Source: Leucosporidium creatinivorum (lineage: Eukaryota > Basidiomycota > Microbotryomycetes > Leucosporidiales > Leucosporidiaceae). Taken from it: 64,000 nucleotides of DNA. The stretch lies in the NCBI GenBank assembly GCA_001600635.1, contig BCKL01000002.1:809425-873424 (forward strand), written 5' to 3'. How positions within the stretch are numbered: the first letter of the stretch is position 1; the number at the start of each line of letters is the position of its first letter. The translations under genes and the position numbers were made by a program. The notes under the pieces were generated by a model. The model did not search any database. It saw only the letters and a list, made by a program, of their open reading frames with translations, and was not told the origin of the DNA. Positions 10,242-21,096 of the stretch are shown here, in pieces.

Positions 10242-12764
10242 CTAGGTCGACATCTCCTCTTCGATCGCCTTGAGCTCCATCTCGTTGAGATGAGCTCGGA
10301 ACTCTTCCCTCGTCTCGCCTGGTACATGCTGCGAGTTGGAACGAGAGTTCTTGCGAGCTCGGAGCTCGTTAATGTGCTGTCCCGTGCGGAAGATGGCTGG
10401 CCACTTGATGGCGTAGGGAGAGTCCTCGAAGGTCTTGTCGATGCTGTTAAGGTGCGGAAGTCAGCGGGAACGTCGGGGAAGTGTGTTGCTCTGCAGCTGT
10501 CTCTGAGGCTCAGGCTGAAGCTGCAGCAGGAGCAAGGCTCGGCGCAAGCGCTACCCGTCGAAAGAGTGCCAATACATGAGTGTACTCACGTTTCGAGGCT
10601 GTGACCTTTCGTCTCGAACATGTAGATGTAGGCGACAAAGGTCGCGAACGTGGTGAAGGCTCCGTACCTGCGAGCGGGGTGGAAGAAGCAAGGCGAGTGA
10701 GCGCCGAGCTTCGGAAAGTCGACGCAGGGACGAACAGGAAGTAGGGTCCAAAGGCGGACCGGGCGAGGAACTCTGGTGCCGTGAGCGCTACGATGAAGTT
10801 GGCAAGCTGATTGGCTCCCTGGCCGAAGCCAGTCGCGGCAGCCCTCGTTCGGCTCGGCTGGATCTCGGACGAGTATCTGTAGAGGTGTTGGGTCAGTTGA
10901 TGCATAAGAGAAAGACCTATAGAGACTCACAGTCGGACCGTCATCGACCATGATCCGCTGCAGGGTCCTAGAAGGTGAGCTTTCGGCGCTGAGCTCGATA
11001 CAGCAATACGCACGAGAAGGCCACAGCGAATAGCTCAATGAAAGCGATAACGACCTGATGGGGTGTAAGCGGTAAGCTCCAGCTCCACTGCGAATGCGCT
11101 CTCAACTACTCACCCATTTGCCCACAGGCGTGTGAGCTGCTCCGCTGGCGTACATGGCCCCGATCACGTAGAGGGTGAAAGAAACGGCAATACCTCCACC
11201 GATAAAGAGAGGACGACGGCCGATGCGGTCAATGTCTGCGAAGAAGTGGGTCAGTTGTCTTGGTCGAGCCTCGGCGAAGAAGGTCGCTCACAAAAGTAGC
11301 CGCAGATGGTCATGGCGGTGAGAACGAGACCCGTTACTCCAGAGGCGAGGAAAGAAGAGGTCTTCGCATCGAGACCGGCTTGCGAGAAGAGGAGGGGGGC
11401 GAAGAAGAGGACGAAATCGCTGCGGAAGACAGAGCCGAAGTCAGCGCCGAGGTCTCGCTAGCTTCAAAGGCTCCACGTACATCCCAGCAAGCTGTTGGAA
11501 TACATTGAGGAAGGCACCTAAAGCGGTACGTCCTCTTACTCCTTTGGACCAGATCTCGAGGAAAGCTGCACGCTTTGAACCGACGATAATGCCAGCACCG
11601 GTCGCGAGCAGCTCCTTGCGGTCGGCGGGGTCGTTGGTGCCTAAGAGTAAGTCGAGCACCTTCTCTGCCTCGTCTCGGCGACCTTTTGACATGAGCCAGC
11701 GAGGGGAGTACGGCATCATGGGAGCGAGGACGGTGAGAAGGAGGGCGGTGGCAGCTTGGAGGGCGAATGGGAATCGCCATGAGAGGGAGGTGTAGATGTT
11801 CACCGTCCCGTCTGCGAGCGGAAGAAGGGTCAGCTCCCAACTTGGAGACAGTGAAGCTCAGCACTGAGTAGGCTCGGCACTGCGAACGTCCAGCGCCGAA
11901 GCCGACGCCGAGCTCAGCAGGATCATTGCGAAGCTGACTCACAGCAGATGAAGAAGGCGGCTGCAATAGCGCTTGTGGTGAACAACTGAAAGATCAACAT
12001 GCACTTTCCGCGAATGTCTACCGAGGAGAGCGAGATCAGATTTCGGCGCGGTGGTCTCCCTTCTCCCCCGAAATGGGTTGAGGGAGAGAAAGCTCACGCT
12101 TGGGAGAGATCTCGCAGAGGTAGACACCTGTACATCCGAGGAATAGACCCTCCCCAGTTCCAGCGACGCAGCGGCCGACGAGGAGGCAGGCGAGGGTAGG
12201 CGAGCCCGCCGAGATGGCGCTTCCGATAGCAAAGATGAAGGCGCCGAGGGAGATAGTGCGCTTCCTAGAAAGCTTGTCGCTGACCGAGCCTGCCATGATG
12301 CCCGTGATGGCCGAAGGGACGAGGATGATCTGGCGAGGGAGGGGCGAAGGAAGAGGGCGCCGAGGGTGGTTGGTGAGAAGTTGAGTAAGGGTCAGTAGTA
12401 TAATTTAGCTCGCTACTGAGCTGCAATACTCACTGCTACGACGATGCCCTGCAGCAGCGGGGTCAGAACGCCGAACTGTGATTGCGAAGGGTCAGCTTGC
12501 TCCCGGCTGAACTGGACTTCTCCCTCCTCGAGTTCAGCGGGCGCACCTGCTCTTCAAACTTGGGCATAGTGGTGATGGATCCAATCGACCCTGTATCTGC
12601 TCCGAAGAGCCCGGCGCCTATAGTTGTAGAGAAGTTGCAGTCAGCTTCGCGCAAAGCGGCAGGACGGCGCTCGAGAAGAGCAGCAGAGAGAGCAGCTCAC
12701 CTAAGCTCATCACGCAGGTCACGGCGATGACTCGCTGAGTTGGTGTAAGCTCTATTCCTAGCAT
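10242..12764 (-). CDS. MFS sugar transporter family protein
   Basis: Twelve-helix sugar/H+ symporter-like permease of the plasma membrane. Thirteen exons in coding order: 12701-12764, 12547-12617, 12434-12475, 12098-12329, 11943-12017, 11481-11811, 11292-11419, 11114-11235, 11014-11054, 10931-10957, 10724-10876, 10590-10667 and 10242-10443, for 521 residues. Family signs are GAGLFGADTGSIGSI in helix 1, GSVSDKLSRKRTI in loop 2-3, PYSPRWLMSKGRRDEA before the central loop, YFYIDRIGRRPLF in loop 8-9, and a YMFETKGHSLE-type PETKG signature after helix 12. Loop 2-3 reads DKLSRKR where most members have DRIGRR. Substrate cannot be named. The last coding intron but one uses a weak GTCGAC donor, chosen because it keeps the frame. 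The 27-nt exon (SGSWSMTVR) corresponds to the family's WxP helix-10 region. Confidence 0.88.
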
Positions 12765-13327
12765 CGTTGTGGTGAAGCGAGGCGAGGAGAGACGAGAAGG
12801 GAAGAGAGAGGGCTACCTCCTCACAAAATCCGCCGGCCTGATGGCAAGTTCGCTGATCAGGCTGTAAGCTGTTCGGCTGCGTGGGAAAGTGCTCGCAGCT
12901 TAGCAGAGTATCTATTATGTCCCTGCAGAGCTCAGACGCCTCTGTATCTCAGGTGACCCCTTTCAAGGGGGAGGGGGGTCCGAGCGTCGAAGTCCGAGGA
13001 GTTGCAGTAAAGCGTACGCAGGCGAAGTAAAGGTTGGTTTCCTCGACCTCATTGACGGAACAACTGCACCACGGTTTTCAAGCTCAGGTCCACCGTTCAA
13101 GTACAGCCTGAGCACACAATCGGCCGGGGGGATTCCGCTCGCCTTCGATCCCCGTCTTGGAGAACATCGTGCATGGCGAATGGCTTCCAAGCCTGGCGTG
13201 CTTATCAGCAGAAGATTCGCCTTTCGCTGGGCGTTTTGATGTGCAGCACCATGCGACAGGGAAGCAGCATTTCCTCCTCTCCTCTTGAACCCTCTTGTCG
13301 CCCTCTCGAGCCCCAACACCCTCGACA
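12765..13327. promoter_or_regulatory. Divergent promoter region of two transporters
   Basis: This is 563 bp between the start codons of the MFS sugar transporter (-) and the UNC93-like gene (+). At 12957-12970 there is a perfect inverted repeat CCCCTTTCAAGGGG. It contains two head-to-head CCCCT cores like the fungal stress-response element. G-runs follow at once (GAGGGGGG). That this is a working site is inference only. Confidence 0.35.
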
Positions 13328-15575
13328 ATGGCCCCAGCTCTCGCTAACAGTACTACACCCTCTTACGACGAGTCACTGGAGGAGAAGGGCGTCTCTGCAG
13401 CCGCCTCAAGCGATCTCGCGCTTCGCCCAACTTGGTTCCGCTCTGTCTTCTTCCAAATCACGGTTGTAGGCCTCGGGGCTCTACTGTCCCCGGGTATTTG
13501 GACAGGGCTGAATTCATTGGGAGCAGGAGGAGCTCAGGTGAGTCGCGTTCGAAGCGTTTGAAGCGCTCGAAACGCTCGCCGAAACGCTCGCCGAAGCGCT
13601 CGCCGAGCAGGGCTCGGAGCTGATCCAGCCTTTTTCTTGCTCTGCAGGAGCCCTGGCTTGTCAACGCTGCCAATAGCATTGTGTTTGGTCTTATGGTACT
13701 CACCTGTCTTCTTGGCTGTACGTCTAGAGCCTCCAGTCTCTGCCTTCGGCGCTGACGGCTTCTCGGCGTTGACGGCTTCTCGGCGCTGACGGCTTGTCTT
13801 TCTCAGCATCCATTGTCAACAAGATCGGCTACCGCTGGGCCCTTGTCCTTGGTACCGTTGGCTACGCCCCATAGTACGACCCACACTATCCTGTCCCTTC
13901 CTAAGACCTCCAACTGACCCTCGGAGTTGCCTGCAGCGCCGCCGGCCTCTACACCAATAAAATGTTTGGGACCACCGGTCTTGTCCTCGCTGGCTCGGTC
14001 CTGTGCGGTCTGAGTGCAGGCCTCTTCTGGGCTGTCGAAGGTGCCGTGGTGCTAGGCTGTGAGTGCTGTCTTTAACCTGCCTTCGGCGCAGCTTCGGACA
14101 TGGCTAACGTGCTGTCTCTTCGTCCACAGACCCTCAGCCGGAGAAGCGAGGACGCATGCTTGCCTATTGGCTCGGATGGAGGAGTAGGTCTTCCTGTTCT
14201 TCTCATCTCTTGCCCCTGCAGTCGCTCCTCTACTCGCCGAGCTGAAAGCTAACCTCTCCTTCTGGCTCTGCAGACGCAGGCGGACTACTTGCGGGTGCTA
14301 TCAACCTCGGATTGAACGCAAAGGCATCCACTGCAGGATCTGTGGGATCGTCAACCTACGTAAGCCCCGACCCTGGTCATGGCAGCCTCAGCCGGCGAGT
14401 TGAAGCCGAGGCGCTCACCTGCCTCGACTCTTGCAGCTCGTCTTCATCGCTCTCCAAGCAATTGCACCGTTCGTGGTTTTCTCGCTTTCCGAACCGAGTG
14501 CTGTCATCAGGCCGGATGGCAAGCGCCCCCAGATGGAGAACACGCAGGGATTCATCGCCGAAATGCAAGAAATGTGGACCCTCGTCAAGCGTAAAGAAGT
14601 TCTCTTCCTGTAGGTGACAGTTTCCCTTGCTCCTTCTTGCGCTTGTGACCCGAGCGGGTCGCCGGTCGAGAGCCGTCTTTCCGAGCCATCGCCGAAACCA
14701 GGCTGACCTCTTATTCTGCTCGCGCGCATAACAGCGTCCCCATATCCCTCTACGCCCAATGGTCAGCGTCCTACATTGGCACCTTCTTGAGTCTGTACTT
14801 CAGTGTACGCTCTCGCGCCCTGGCCTCCTTCCTCATCCCCATCACATCTCTGATCGCCAACTTTATCCTCGGCACCTACCTCGACAACACAGTGAGTTCT
14901 CTCCTTGCCATCTTTGCAAAACAATATCCGACTCTTCTGCAGAAGTTGCTGTGCAGCAAAGACCGCCCCTCTTTTGCCCGGAACCCGCTTCAACTCATCG
15001 CCGAAGCTGACCTGGGTTCGCTCTGCAGTCCATTCGCAAGCACATTCGCTGCCGCTCATCCTACATCGCGTGCATGACCGGTCTCGGAGGCTGCTGGATC
15101 TGGTTCAGCATACTCCAGGTCCGCTACATCGCCAACCCTCCGAAAGGGCTCGACTGGGCGCAAGGCCACTCCTTCTCCCTCCCCTTCGCCGCCTACATCA
15201 TCGTCTACACCTTCTACTACCTCCTCCAGAATGAGCTCTACTATGTAATCTCACAGCTGGCTCGTCACCCTCACGAGCTAGTCCGCCTCAGCTCCTTCCT
15301 TCGCGGTCTCGAGTCGGCTGGTGAGCTCTCCCCTTTCGCCGAGCATCGTGTGAGGCAAGCTGACGCTCGCCTTCCCTGCAGGCTCGGCATGCGCGTTCGG
15401 CGTTAGCTCCCGCAAGACGCTTAGCAAGCTCGTCCCCCTCTCCCTCAACTTCGCTCTCTGGGGCATCTCGACGGTCACCGCCTGGGTTACAGTTCGCCGA
15501 CTCGGTGTGGACATCGACTACACCTTCGCTAGCGATGAGACCGACGAGACCAAGAGGCGGGTCGAGCAGCAGTAG
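13328..15575 (+). CDS. UNC93-like MFS membrane protein
   Basis: Polytopic membrane protein of the fungal UNC93-like branch of the major facilitator superfamily; substrate unknown. Exons 13328-13537, 13648-13717, 13807-13873, 13937-14058, 14130-14183, 14274-14359, 14437-14609, 14735-14891, 15029-15320 and 15382-15575 give 474 residues. A soluble N-terminus of about 38 residues is followed by about eleven hydrophobic helices. Family-like segments are LGALLSPGIWTGLNSLGAGG in helix 1, AGLYTNKMFGTTG between early helices and GLFWAVEGAVVLGYPQPEKR, with the conserved tyrosine-proline after helix 4. The ATG at 13328 was taken as start because no in-frame ATG lies just upstream. Introns 1 and 2 contain tandem repeats, annotated separately. 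Confidence 0.88.
13550..13620 (+). repeat. Tandem CGCTCGCCGAA(A/G) repeats in UNC93-like intron 1
   Basis: Within intron 13538-13647, a roughly 12-nt unit of the type CGCTCGCCGAAA is repeated several times, after related GAAGCG(T/C)T units. It runs into the branch-site region (GGAGCTGATC). The repeats lie wholly inside the intron. Confidence 0.75.
13741..13796 (+). repeat. Triplicated branch-site block in UNC93-like intron 2
   Basis: Intron 13718-13806 carries three consecutive copies of about 17 nt: CTTCGGCGCTGACGG, CTTCTCGGCGTTGACGG and CTTCTCGGCGCTGACGG. Each copy contains the CTGAC (once TTGAC) branch-site core with the same CGGCG context that precedes branch sites elsewhere in the window. 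Confidence 0.85.
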
Positions 15576-15887
15576 GAGCAGGCCGAGGTGAGGGATGTAG
15601 CTAAGAAAGCAGGTGCGGAGGGAGAGGTTCGGCGATAGTTGTGGGAGGGTTAAACTGGCTGTAGATGCGACTGTAGATTCAGGAAGACTTGTTGGGCTCA
15701 TCGAGCATCTTCCGAGAGCCTCGAGCAGCGAGCCGTAGTCGCTATACCGCTGCAACGCCGCAGCAGAGCGAGGGTGGCAGAGGTGCCGAGAGAACCAGAA
15801 GCTTTCGACAGCGGAACAGTCGAAGAGCTCTTGGGAAGCGGACGAGTAGACGACGCTGTACAACATGTTGCTTCCTATCGCCAAGAA
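15576..15887. other. Convergent 3' intergenic region, no gene seen
   Basis: This is 312 bp between the UNC93-like stop and the SNF5-like stop on the other strand. Nothing beyond presumed 3' UTRs was seen. Confidence 0.5.
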
Positions 15888-17606
15888 CTACCGCCGCCTG
15901 CCGCCCGTCCTTGAGCCCGTGAGCCGATCCCGTTTCGCGCGCCTGCAGGAGTGGAGTCAGCAAAAGCTCGCAAAAGAATGATCAACGCAACACACCTCTG
16001 CGCCCTCTCCCGCTCAGCTTCCACCCTGTCCATCTCATCCAAACTCAGCACCTCCACCCTCGGTCCAAACCCAAGCGTCTCGTTCCAGTCCCGCCAAGCT
16101 CCCTCCAACGGTCGCGCTCCCCTTCTCTTCAACGTCTGCTCATCGGCAAAGAGCACCCCCATCTCCAAGCAGTTCTTCTTGACGCGCATGAGCTCCTCGT
16201 GGATGGCGTGGGCAATAAGAGGTGCGGCGGAAGAGGATAGGGAGAGGTCGCGGACGAGAACCGAGGCAAAGAGTTCGGGGGTGAGGGATGAGGAGAGGTC
16301 CCATTCGATGCGGTCGGTGAGATGGAGGGTGCCAATTTGGACGTCGAGCTGTTCGAGGTGAACGTCGAGGGTCAGCGGAGCCGAACGACGAAGCCTATGA
16401 GATCGACCCACGTTCAATACTACCCGCAAATCCTTCTCGACGTCTCCTGCTACTTCCTCGGCCGTACGAATCGCCACCTCGGCCACGCCGGACTGCTCCT
16501 TGACCTGAGTCTCGATCTGCCCAGCAATCTCGGAAGCAAAGGACTGTGGTAGGTCGAGGTCGTCGCAAAACACTCGAGCAAAGTCGGTAGGAGTAATGAG
16601 TTTCTCTGTCGAGGAAGACGATCAGCTCGAGTCCCAGGCGAAAGCTCGGCGAAGGCGGCTCACCGTTGGCGTTCCAGACGAAGGCGTCGCGAATCTTAAA
16701 TGTATCGACGTCCAGGTCGACTTGTATCGGTACAAAGTTGTCGGGACGTGCTGCTTGAGCTTCAAGATGCTCCTCCGAGCTGTGGGAGAAAGGTCAGCGA
16801 GCGAATGAGCAGCCAAACTCGCCTCAAACTCACAAGACTTGATGCTTGGTCTTGATGGCCTGCTGTACGATGACCATGTTCCCTGGTGGTAGCACACCGA
16901 GGTAGCTCTTGCCGTCGCCCCACGCCTGCTTGACCTCGACTGCTCCTCCGCCTGGCGTCCCCGGTACGAGCCCTCGTTTCGGCACCATGCCAGCCTTGGG
17001 CTCCTCCTCGACGACATCTGCAGCCAATCCTTCCAGCTCGGCATAGTTGACTGCTGCCCTCGACCGCTTCCCTGCCGCAGCTGGCGTGTTGTCCCCTTTG
17101 CCTGGAGCAGGCAGCGCGCTGGGCTGCATGAGCGAGCTGGTCCCTAGGCGCATGCGAGCGGGGTAGGTAGTGTACTGCGCCTGGTAACGAGCTTCGGTGA
17201 TGGCGGTGAGGGGCGGTACTGGAGCTGCCGAGGTCGAGAGGGGGAGGCGAGGCGGCAGCGCAGGAGCGCGATTGGGATTGAGGGAGGAGGAAGGGCGCTG
17301 CTGAGAAACAGGATATGGAGACGGTCGTGGAGCTGCTGCTGGGGTGGTAAAGGGCTTGATCGGCTTGATGATGCGCCCCGAGCGAGACGACGGCAGCGGA
17401 GTCGACGCGCCTGCTTGCGAAGGGCCTGCGCCTGGCGTAGGAGGGGCGGCGCCGTAGCCTGCTCCTCCGAGCCCGGTCTGGCCAAGTCCCTCGCGCTGCA
17501 GCAGCTGAGCGATGGCATCGCGCAGGCCCTCAGAGTTGTCGCCAAACTGAGCCCTCAAAACGTTGATGCGCTGCTGCAGGTCTGCATTGGAAGCGCCGGC
17601 CGACAT
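15888..17606 (-). CDS. SNF5/SFH1 (SMARCB1/INI1) chromatin-remodelling subunit
   Basis: Core subunit of SWI/SNF or RSC ATP-dependent remodelling complexes. Exons in coding order are 16834-17606, 16664-16779, 16412-16605, 15996-16348 and 15888-15942, for 496 residues. The N-terminal ~250 residues are proline/alanine-rich and poorly structured. Then comes the SNF5 domain as the usual tandem repeat. Repeat 1 reads NFVPIQVDLDVDTFKIRDAF and VWNANEKLITPTDFARVFCD. Repeat 2 reads LRVVLNLDVQIGTLHLTDRI, then EWDLSSSLTPELFASVLVRD. The end is arginine-rich (AQRRAKRDRLTGSRTGGRR). An in-frame ATG 90 nt further upstream is possible; MSAGASNADLQQRINVLRAQ was preferred as the compact start. SNF5 and SFH1 cannot be separated without comparison. 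Confidence 0.93.
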
Positions 17607-18057
17607 CCTGAGGCTGCTATCCCCACTTGTACGACCTTGGAACGCGAGTCGAGGTGAAGAGACGAGACGAGGTGAGCGCGAGAGCGAGAGCGGCAAGATT
17701 CGAGTCGGGTTCCAGGGAAAGGCGTCTCGAGAGATGTAGGGATTTGCAGCTGGAGGCTTCCCGCGCTGGAGCGATATATTGAGCTCTGTTCTCGAAGCTC
17801 AGCCTTCGCCCAAGTCATTGCAGAGGATCAGCCCTCGGCCGAGCTCGACGAGCAGCTTCGCAGGCGAGTCTTGCTCTAACGATGGGCGCGGGTAGAGCTG
17901 TAGAGCCGTCGCAGAGTGATCAAGGTCCTACCGTAGATCGACGACCTTCGCCTCTCCAAGCTTTCAAGAGCCGGCACCTTCGAGCTCTCCCGCGCTGACC
18001 GCACTTTCGAGTTGATCCTCTTTCCAGCTAGAGGTTTTCCCAGTCTACTTCAGCTCC
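17607..18057. promoter_or_regulatory. Upstream region of SNF5-like gene, nothing specific seen
   Basis: This is 451 bp between the SNF5-like start and the stop of the uS4m gene, both on the minus strand. It presumably holds the SNF5-like promoter and the uS4m 3' UTR. No repeat or RNA gene was recognised. Confidence 0.4.
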
Positions 18058-19253
18058 TCAAGCACCCAACCGCTTGCCAATCATCGACTTTGGCCTCTTG
18101 TCTCCTTTGCGACCGAGCGCCGCGTAGTATTCCTGAAGCACGGCGAAAGTGGTTCAGCTTCTCCTCCAGACGCTCAACACAGAACCTCAAACTCACCCAT
18201 GCCAGCTTCATAACCTCTCCATCAGCCTCGTACGGACTCGCCACCTCGCTCACGCCGGGTGCAGCGGTAGGATGCCGCAGGTAGATCGCCGAGCAAGTCT
18301 GGAAGGAAGGCTCAATGTATGGCGGGATGAAAAGGAAGGGGGCGGCAAAGTCGGGAAGGTGGAAGGGGAGGGGCTTGGGGCCTGCTGGGGCGGAAGGCGC
18401 AGGAGGGACGACGGAGGAAGGGGTTTCGGCGGAGGCATCGACCTCGGCTTCGGATGATTCTGAGGGCTCGGCGGCGGTCTCAGCAGCCTCGGCGGAAGGA
18501 GTAGAAGGGGTAGAGTCGGAGGGAAGGGTAGCGGCGCCACCGTCTTGGGGTTTTGGCGGTTGCAGAGTGGTCACGGCGGAAGGGTCGACCGAGATGAGGT
18601 CTCCAGGCTGTAGCCGGATGTTGGGGTCGGAGACCTGTCGAGCGAAACGCAACGAGACGTAATCTGAGCTTCTGCTCTGCCCCGAGCTGTACCTCTCCAA
18701 CGCCTCCAGCGAAACGCGTGCTCGAGAACGAGGAAAACAGGCCTCACCTTTCGGCCGTTGAGCGAGACCTTGCCGTGCACGACCATCATTCGTGCTCGGT
18801 AGACACTGTCGGCAAAGCAGCACCTGAACACGACGGTATCCAGCCTCTTCTCGACCTCGGCGAACATCATGCTCGCGAGGGGCACCTTGGGCTCTCCTGC
18901 TCCCTTTGCTCCGACGATGGGCGGCAGGCCATCGGGCAAGTAGTCCTTCTTGAATTTGCCCTCCTGGATCCAGTCGCCGTGGTAGCCCCGCACGAGCTGC
19001 TTGGCCTTCCACTTCTGCTGGAACATGGTCAAGGACGATTTCGTGAATTTCGTGTCGGCGGTGGGAGGGCCGTAGGTGCGCTGGTACAGGTTGTAGAGGT
19101 TGGCAGGGGCCCAGCTCTGTAAGGCAAGGATTAGCTGCTGCTCTGGGGAGGCGAGAGAGACGAGAGGAACCGCACCATCCTCGGGAGGCAGCGAACCTGA
19201 CTGGTAGGCTTGCCAGCCTTCACTCGACCCATGCAGGCCGTTGTGGGAATCAT
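18058..19253 (-). CDS. NAM9: Mitochondrial small-subunit ribosomal protein uS4m (NAM9-like)
   Basis: S4-family protein of the mitochondrial ribosomal small subunit. Exons in coding order are 19197-19253, 18748-19116, 18197-18634 and 18058-18132, for 312 residues. The family core is seen as SWAPANLYNLYQRTYGP, FQQKWKAKQLVRGYHGDW, and the S4 RNA-binding motif ADSVYRARMMVVHGKVSLNG followed by PNIRLQPGDLISV. An alanine/serine/glutamate-rich insertion of about 70 residues precedes a conserved FLFIPPYIEPSFQTCSAIYL segment that fits the fungal mitochondrial version. The C-terminus is basic (GRKGDKRPKSMIGKRLGA). A second in-frame ATG at 19232 (MGRVKAGKP) could be the real start; 19253 adds only seven residues. 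Confidence 0.92.
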
Positions 19254-19463
19254 GTTGATGCGTGTGGAAGCTCCGAAGGATTGCCCGCCGAACGAGACGA
19301 CGAGGTGAGAAGCAAGAGAGCGAGTTGCGGCCAATTTCGACTTCCCCTTTCGAGCGCGAGCGGCGCCGAGTCGCGTGCAATGGTAGACCTCGCTGAGAAA
19401 CTGCAGGGAGCTCAAACCCACTCTATAGTTATGTTACAGCTCTATGTACCCAATTAAAGCGAT

Positions 19464-21096
19464 CTACGCCCATGCATCAAGGCTCCCGGCCTCGGACACG
19501 ACCTTCCCCCTTCCTCGGTTCAAGCCGACATGCTGCCGCACCATCCCTTCTACCATCTCTGCAATCGCAAGGGAGGAGGTCAAGCCTGGTGACTCGATGC
19601 CGGTCAGGTTGATGAAGCCGGGAAGAGGGTGGGTGATGGAGAAGTCGAGGGCGGGGGCTCCCTTCGCCGAGATCTTGGGCCGAATGCCGACGTCTGCGCG
19701 AGGAGGGGTCAGCTGAGGGGTTTGTATCGCTGCAGAAGATTGCCCACAATCAGGCTGGAAGCCACCCTCGTCAACGTTCGGCAAGAACTTGCGCACTTCC
19801 TCCAAAGCGAGCAGCCGTCGCTCTTCGTTGACGGCGAGATGCTGCTCCCAAAAGTCCATCACGTCCTCGCCATTCTCATCTCGAGGCGGTTCTAGCCATT
19901 CGACGTCAGGACCGAAGCGGATCTCGTTGTCGAGGTTCATGGTGAGGTGAGTGCCAAGGCCGGCCAACGAGGCAGGGTCGGGACATGGGTAGAGAAGGTG
20001 GTGGACTGAGGAGATGCCGGGTCCGCGGTAGGAAAAGTAGGAGCCCTGTGTAGTATGGCGGGTCAGTCGAATCTAGTGAGAAGATCGAGTAAGAGCCCCA
20101 CGCACCTTCGCGAAGTGGAGTTGGATTCGGTCGGAGGCGGGGAGGATTTGGTTGGCGATGTGGTGTGCGCTGCGAGGTGTAGGGGGTCAGCTCGAGTCGT
20201 TTAAAAGAGAAGAAGGCAGCTCACTTGAGACCAGCAGCGTTTATGAGCGTCTTGGCCAGCACGGCGCTCCGTTCCCCCTCGCCTCCCTTGCCATCCTCGG
20301 TGAGCGTCTGAACGACCCAGCCGTCCTCGGTCCCATCTCCTCGCTTCCCTCCGTTCTTTCCCTCGACTCGGTCTATCCGCACCACCTTGGTCCCGTACAC
20401 TAGCTCTCCGAGCTCCGCCTCCAGAATGCCTGGTGCGGGCCGAGGTCAGCTCGGGGCTACTTTCTAGCTCGTCAAATATCACTCACTCTTCTCCAGATCT
20501 TCCATCAACTCGTGAGAGCTGACAATACCCGTCTCGGGGCTCAGCAGCGCTCCAACGACCCCCTTGCTCACATCCGGCTCTCGTTTCCTCACCTCGTCGC
20601 CCGAGAGCCATTCCAACGGCACCCTGCCTACCCCCAGCGCTTCGATCTTGCTCGCCTTCTTCTTTAGGCCTTCCAGATACTGCACTTGACTCGGCGAGTT
20701 GGCGAGAATGAGCTTGCCGGTCTTGCGATGAGCGATTCCAGCGGCGGCGCAGCGTTTGTAGAGCAGGTCGCGGCCACGGATGCAGAGCGAAGTCTTGAGC
20801 GAGTCGGTAGGGTAGTAAAGACCACTGTGGATCACTTCGGAGTTTCGGCTGGAGGTTTCCTCGCCGAATGCGCCGCGCCTGTTGAGTGAGGTTAAGCTGG
20901 CGTACGGGAGCTGTACGGCAGCGAGAGACCGCTCACCTTTCCACTACAAACGTTGTGCGGTCCACGAAGGCTTTGGTCAGCCTCTCGGCGATAGCGAGCC
21001 CCTGCGTAGGTGTTATAAGCGGGTGTTGACGTCGTTTGCGGGAGAGATGTAGCTCACCGCGACCCCTGCACCCACTACCAAATGATCCACCGTCAT
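19464..21096 (-). CDS. L2HGDH: L-2-hydroxyglutarate dehydrogenase-like FAD oxidoreductase
   Basis: FAD-linked DAO-family enzyme that oxidises L-2-hydroxyglutarate to 2-oxoglutarate, a metabolite-repair step. Exons in coding order are 21058-21096, 20937-21001, 20487-20878, 20225-20429, 20106-20169, 19748-20045 and 19464-19693, for 430 residues. The dinucleotide-binding motif is at the very N-terminus (VVGAGVAGLAIAERL). Then come SSRNSEVIHSGLYYPTDSLK, a strong L2HGDH signature, and the C-terminal NLTGIESPGLTSSLAIAEMV. GSYFSYRG and HLTMNLDNEIRFGPDVEW also match the family. No mitochondrial leader is visible in front of MTVDHLVVGAG, although the animal enzyme is mitochondrial. The protein may be cytosolic, or an upstream exon was missed. 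Confidence 0.9.

Noticed and set aside
10958-11013. Acceptor TTCTAG at 10968 in the sugar transporter
   Set aside because: It leads to a frame that loses the transporter motifs. The next acceptor, CTGCAG at 10958, restores SGSWSMTVRLYSSEIQPSRT.
13295-13327. Extension of the UNC93-like protein upstream to 13295
   Set aside because: That frame begins with TTG, not ATG; the ATG at 13328 fits eukaryotic initiation.
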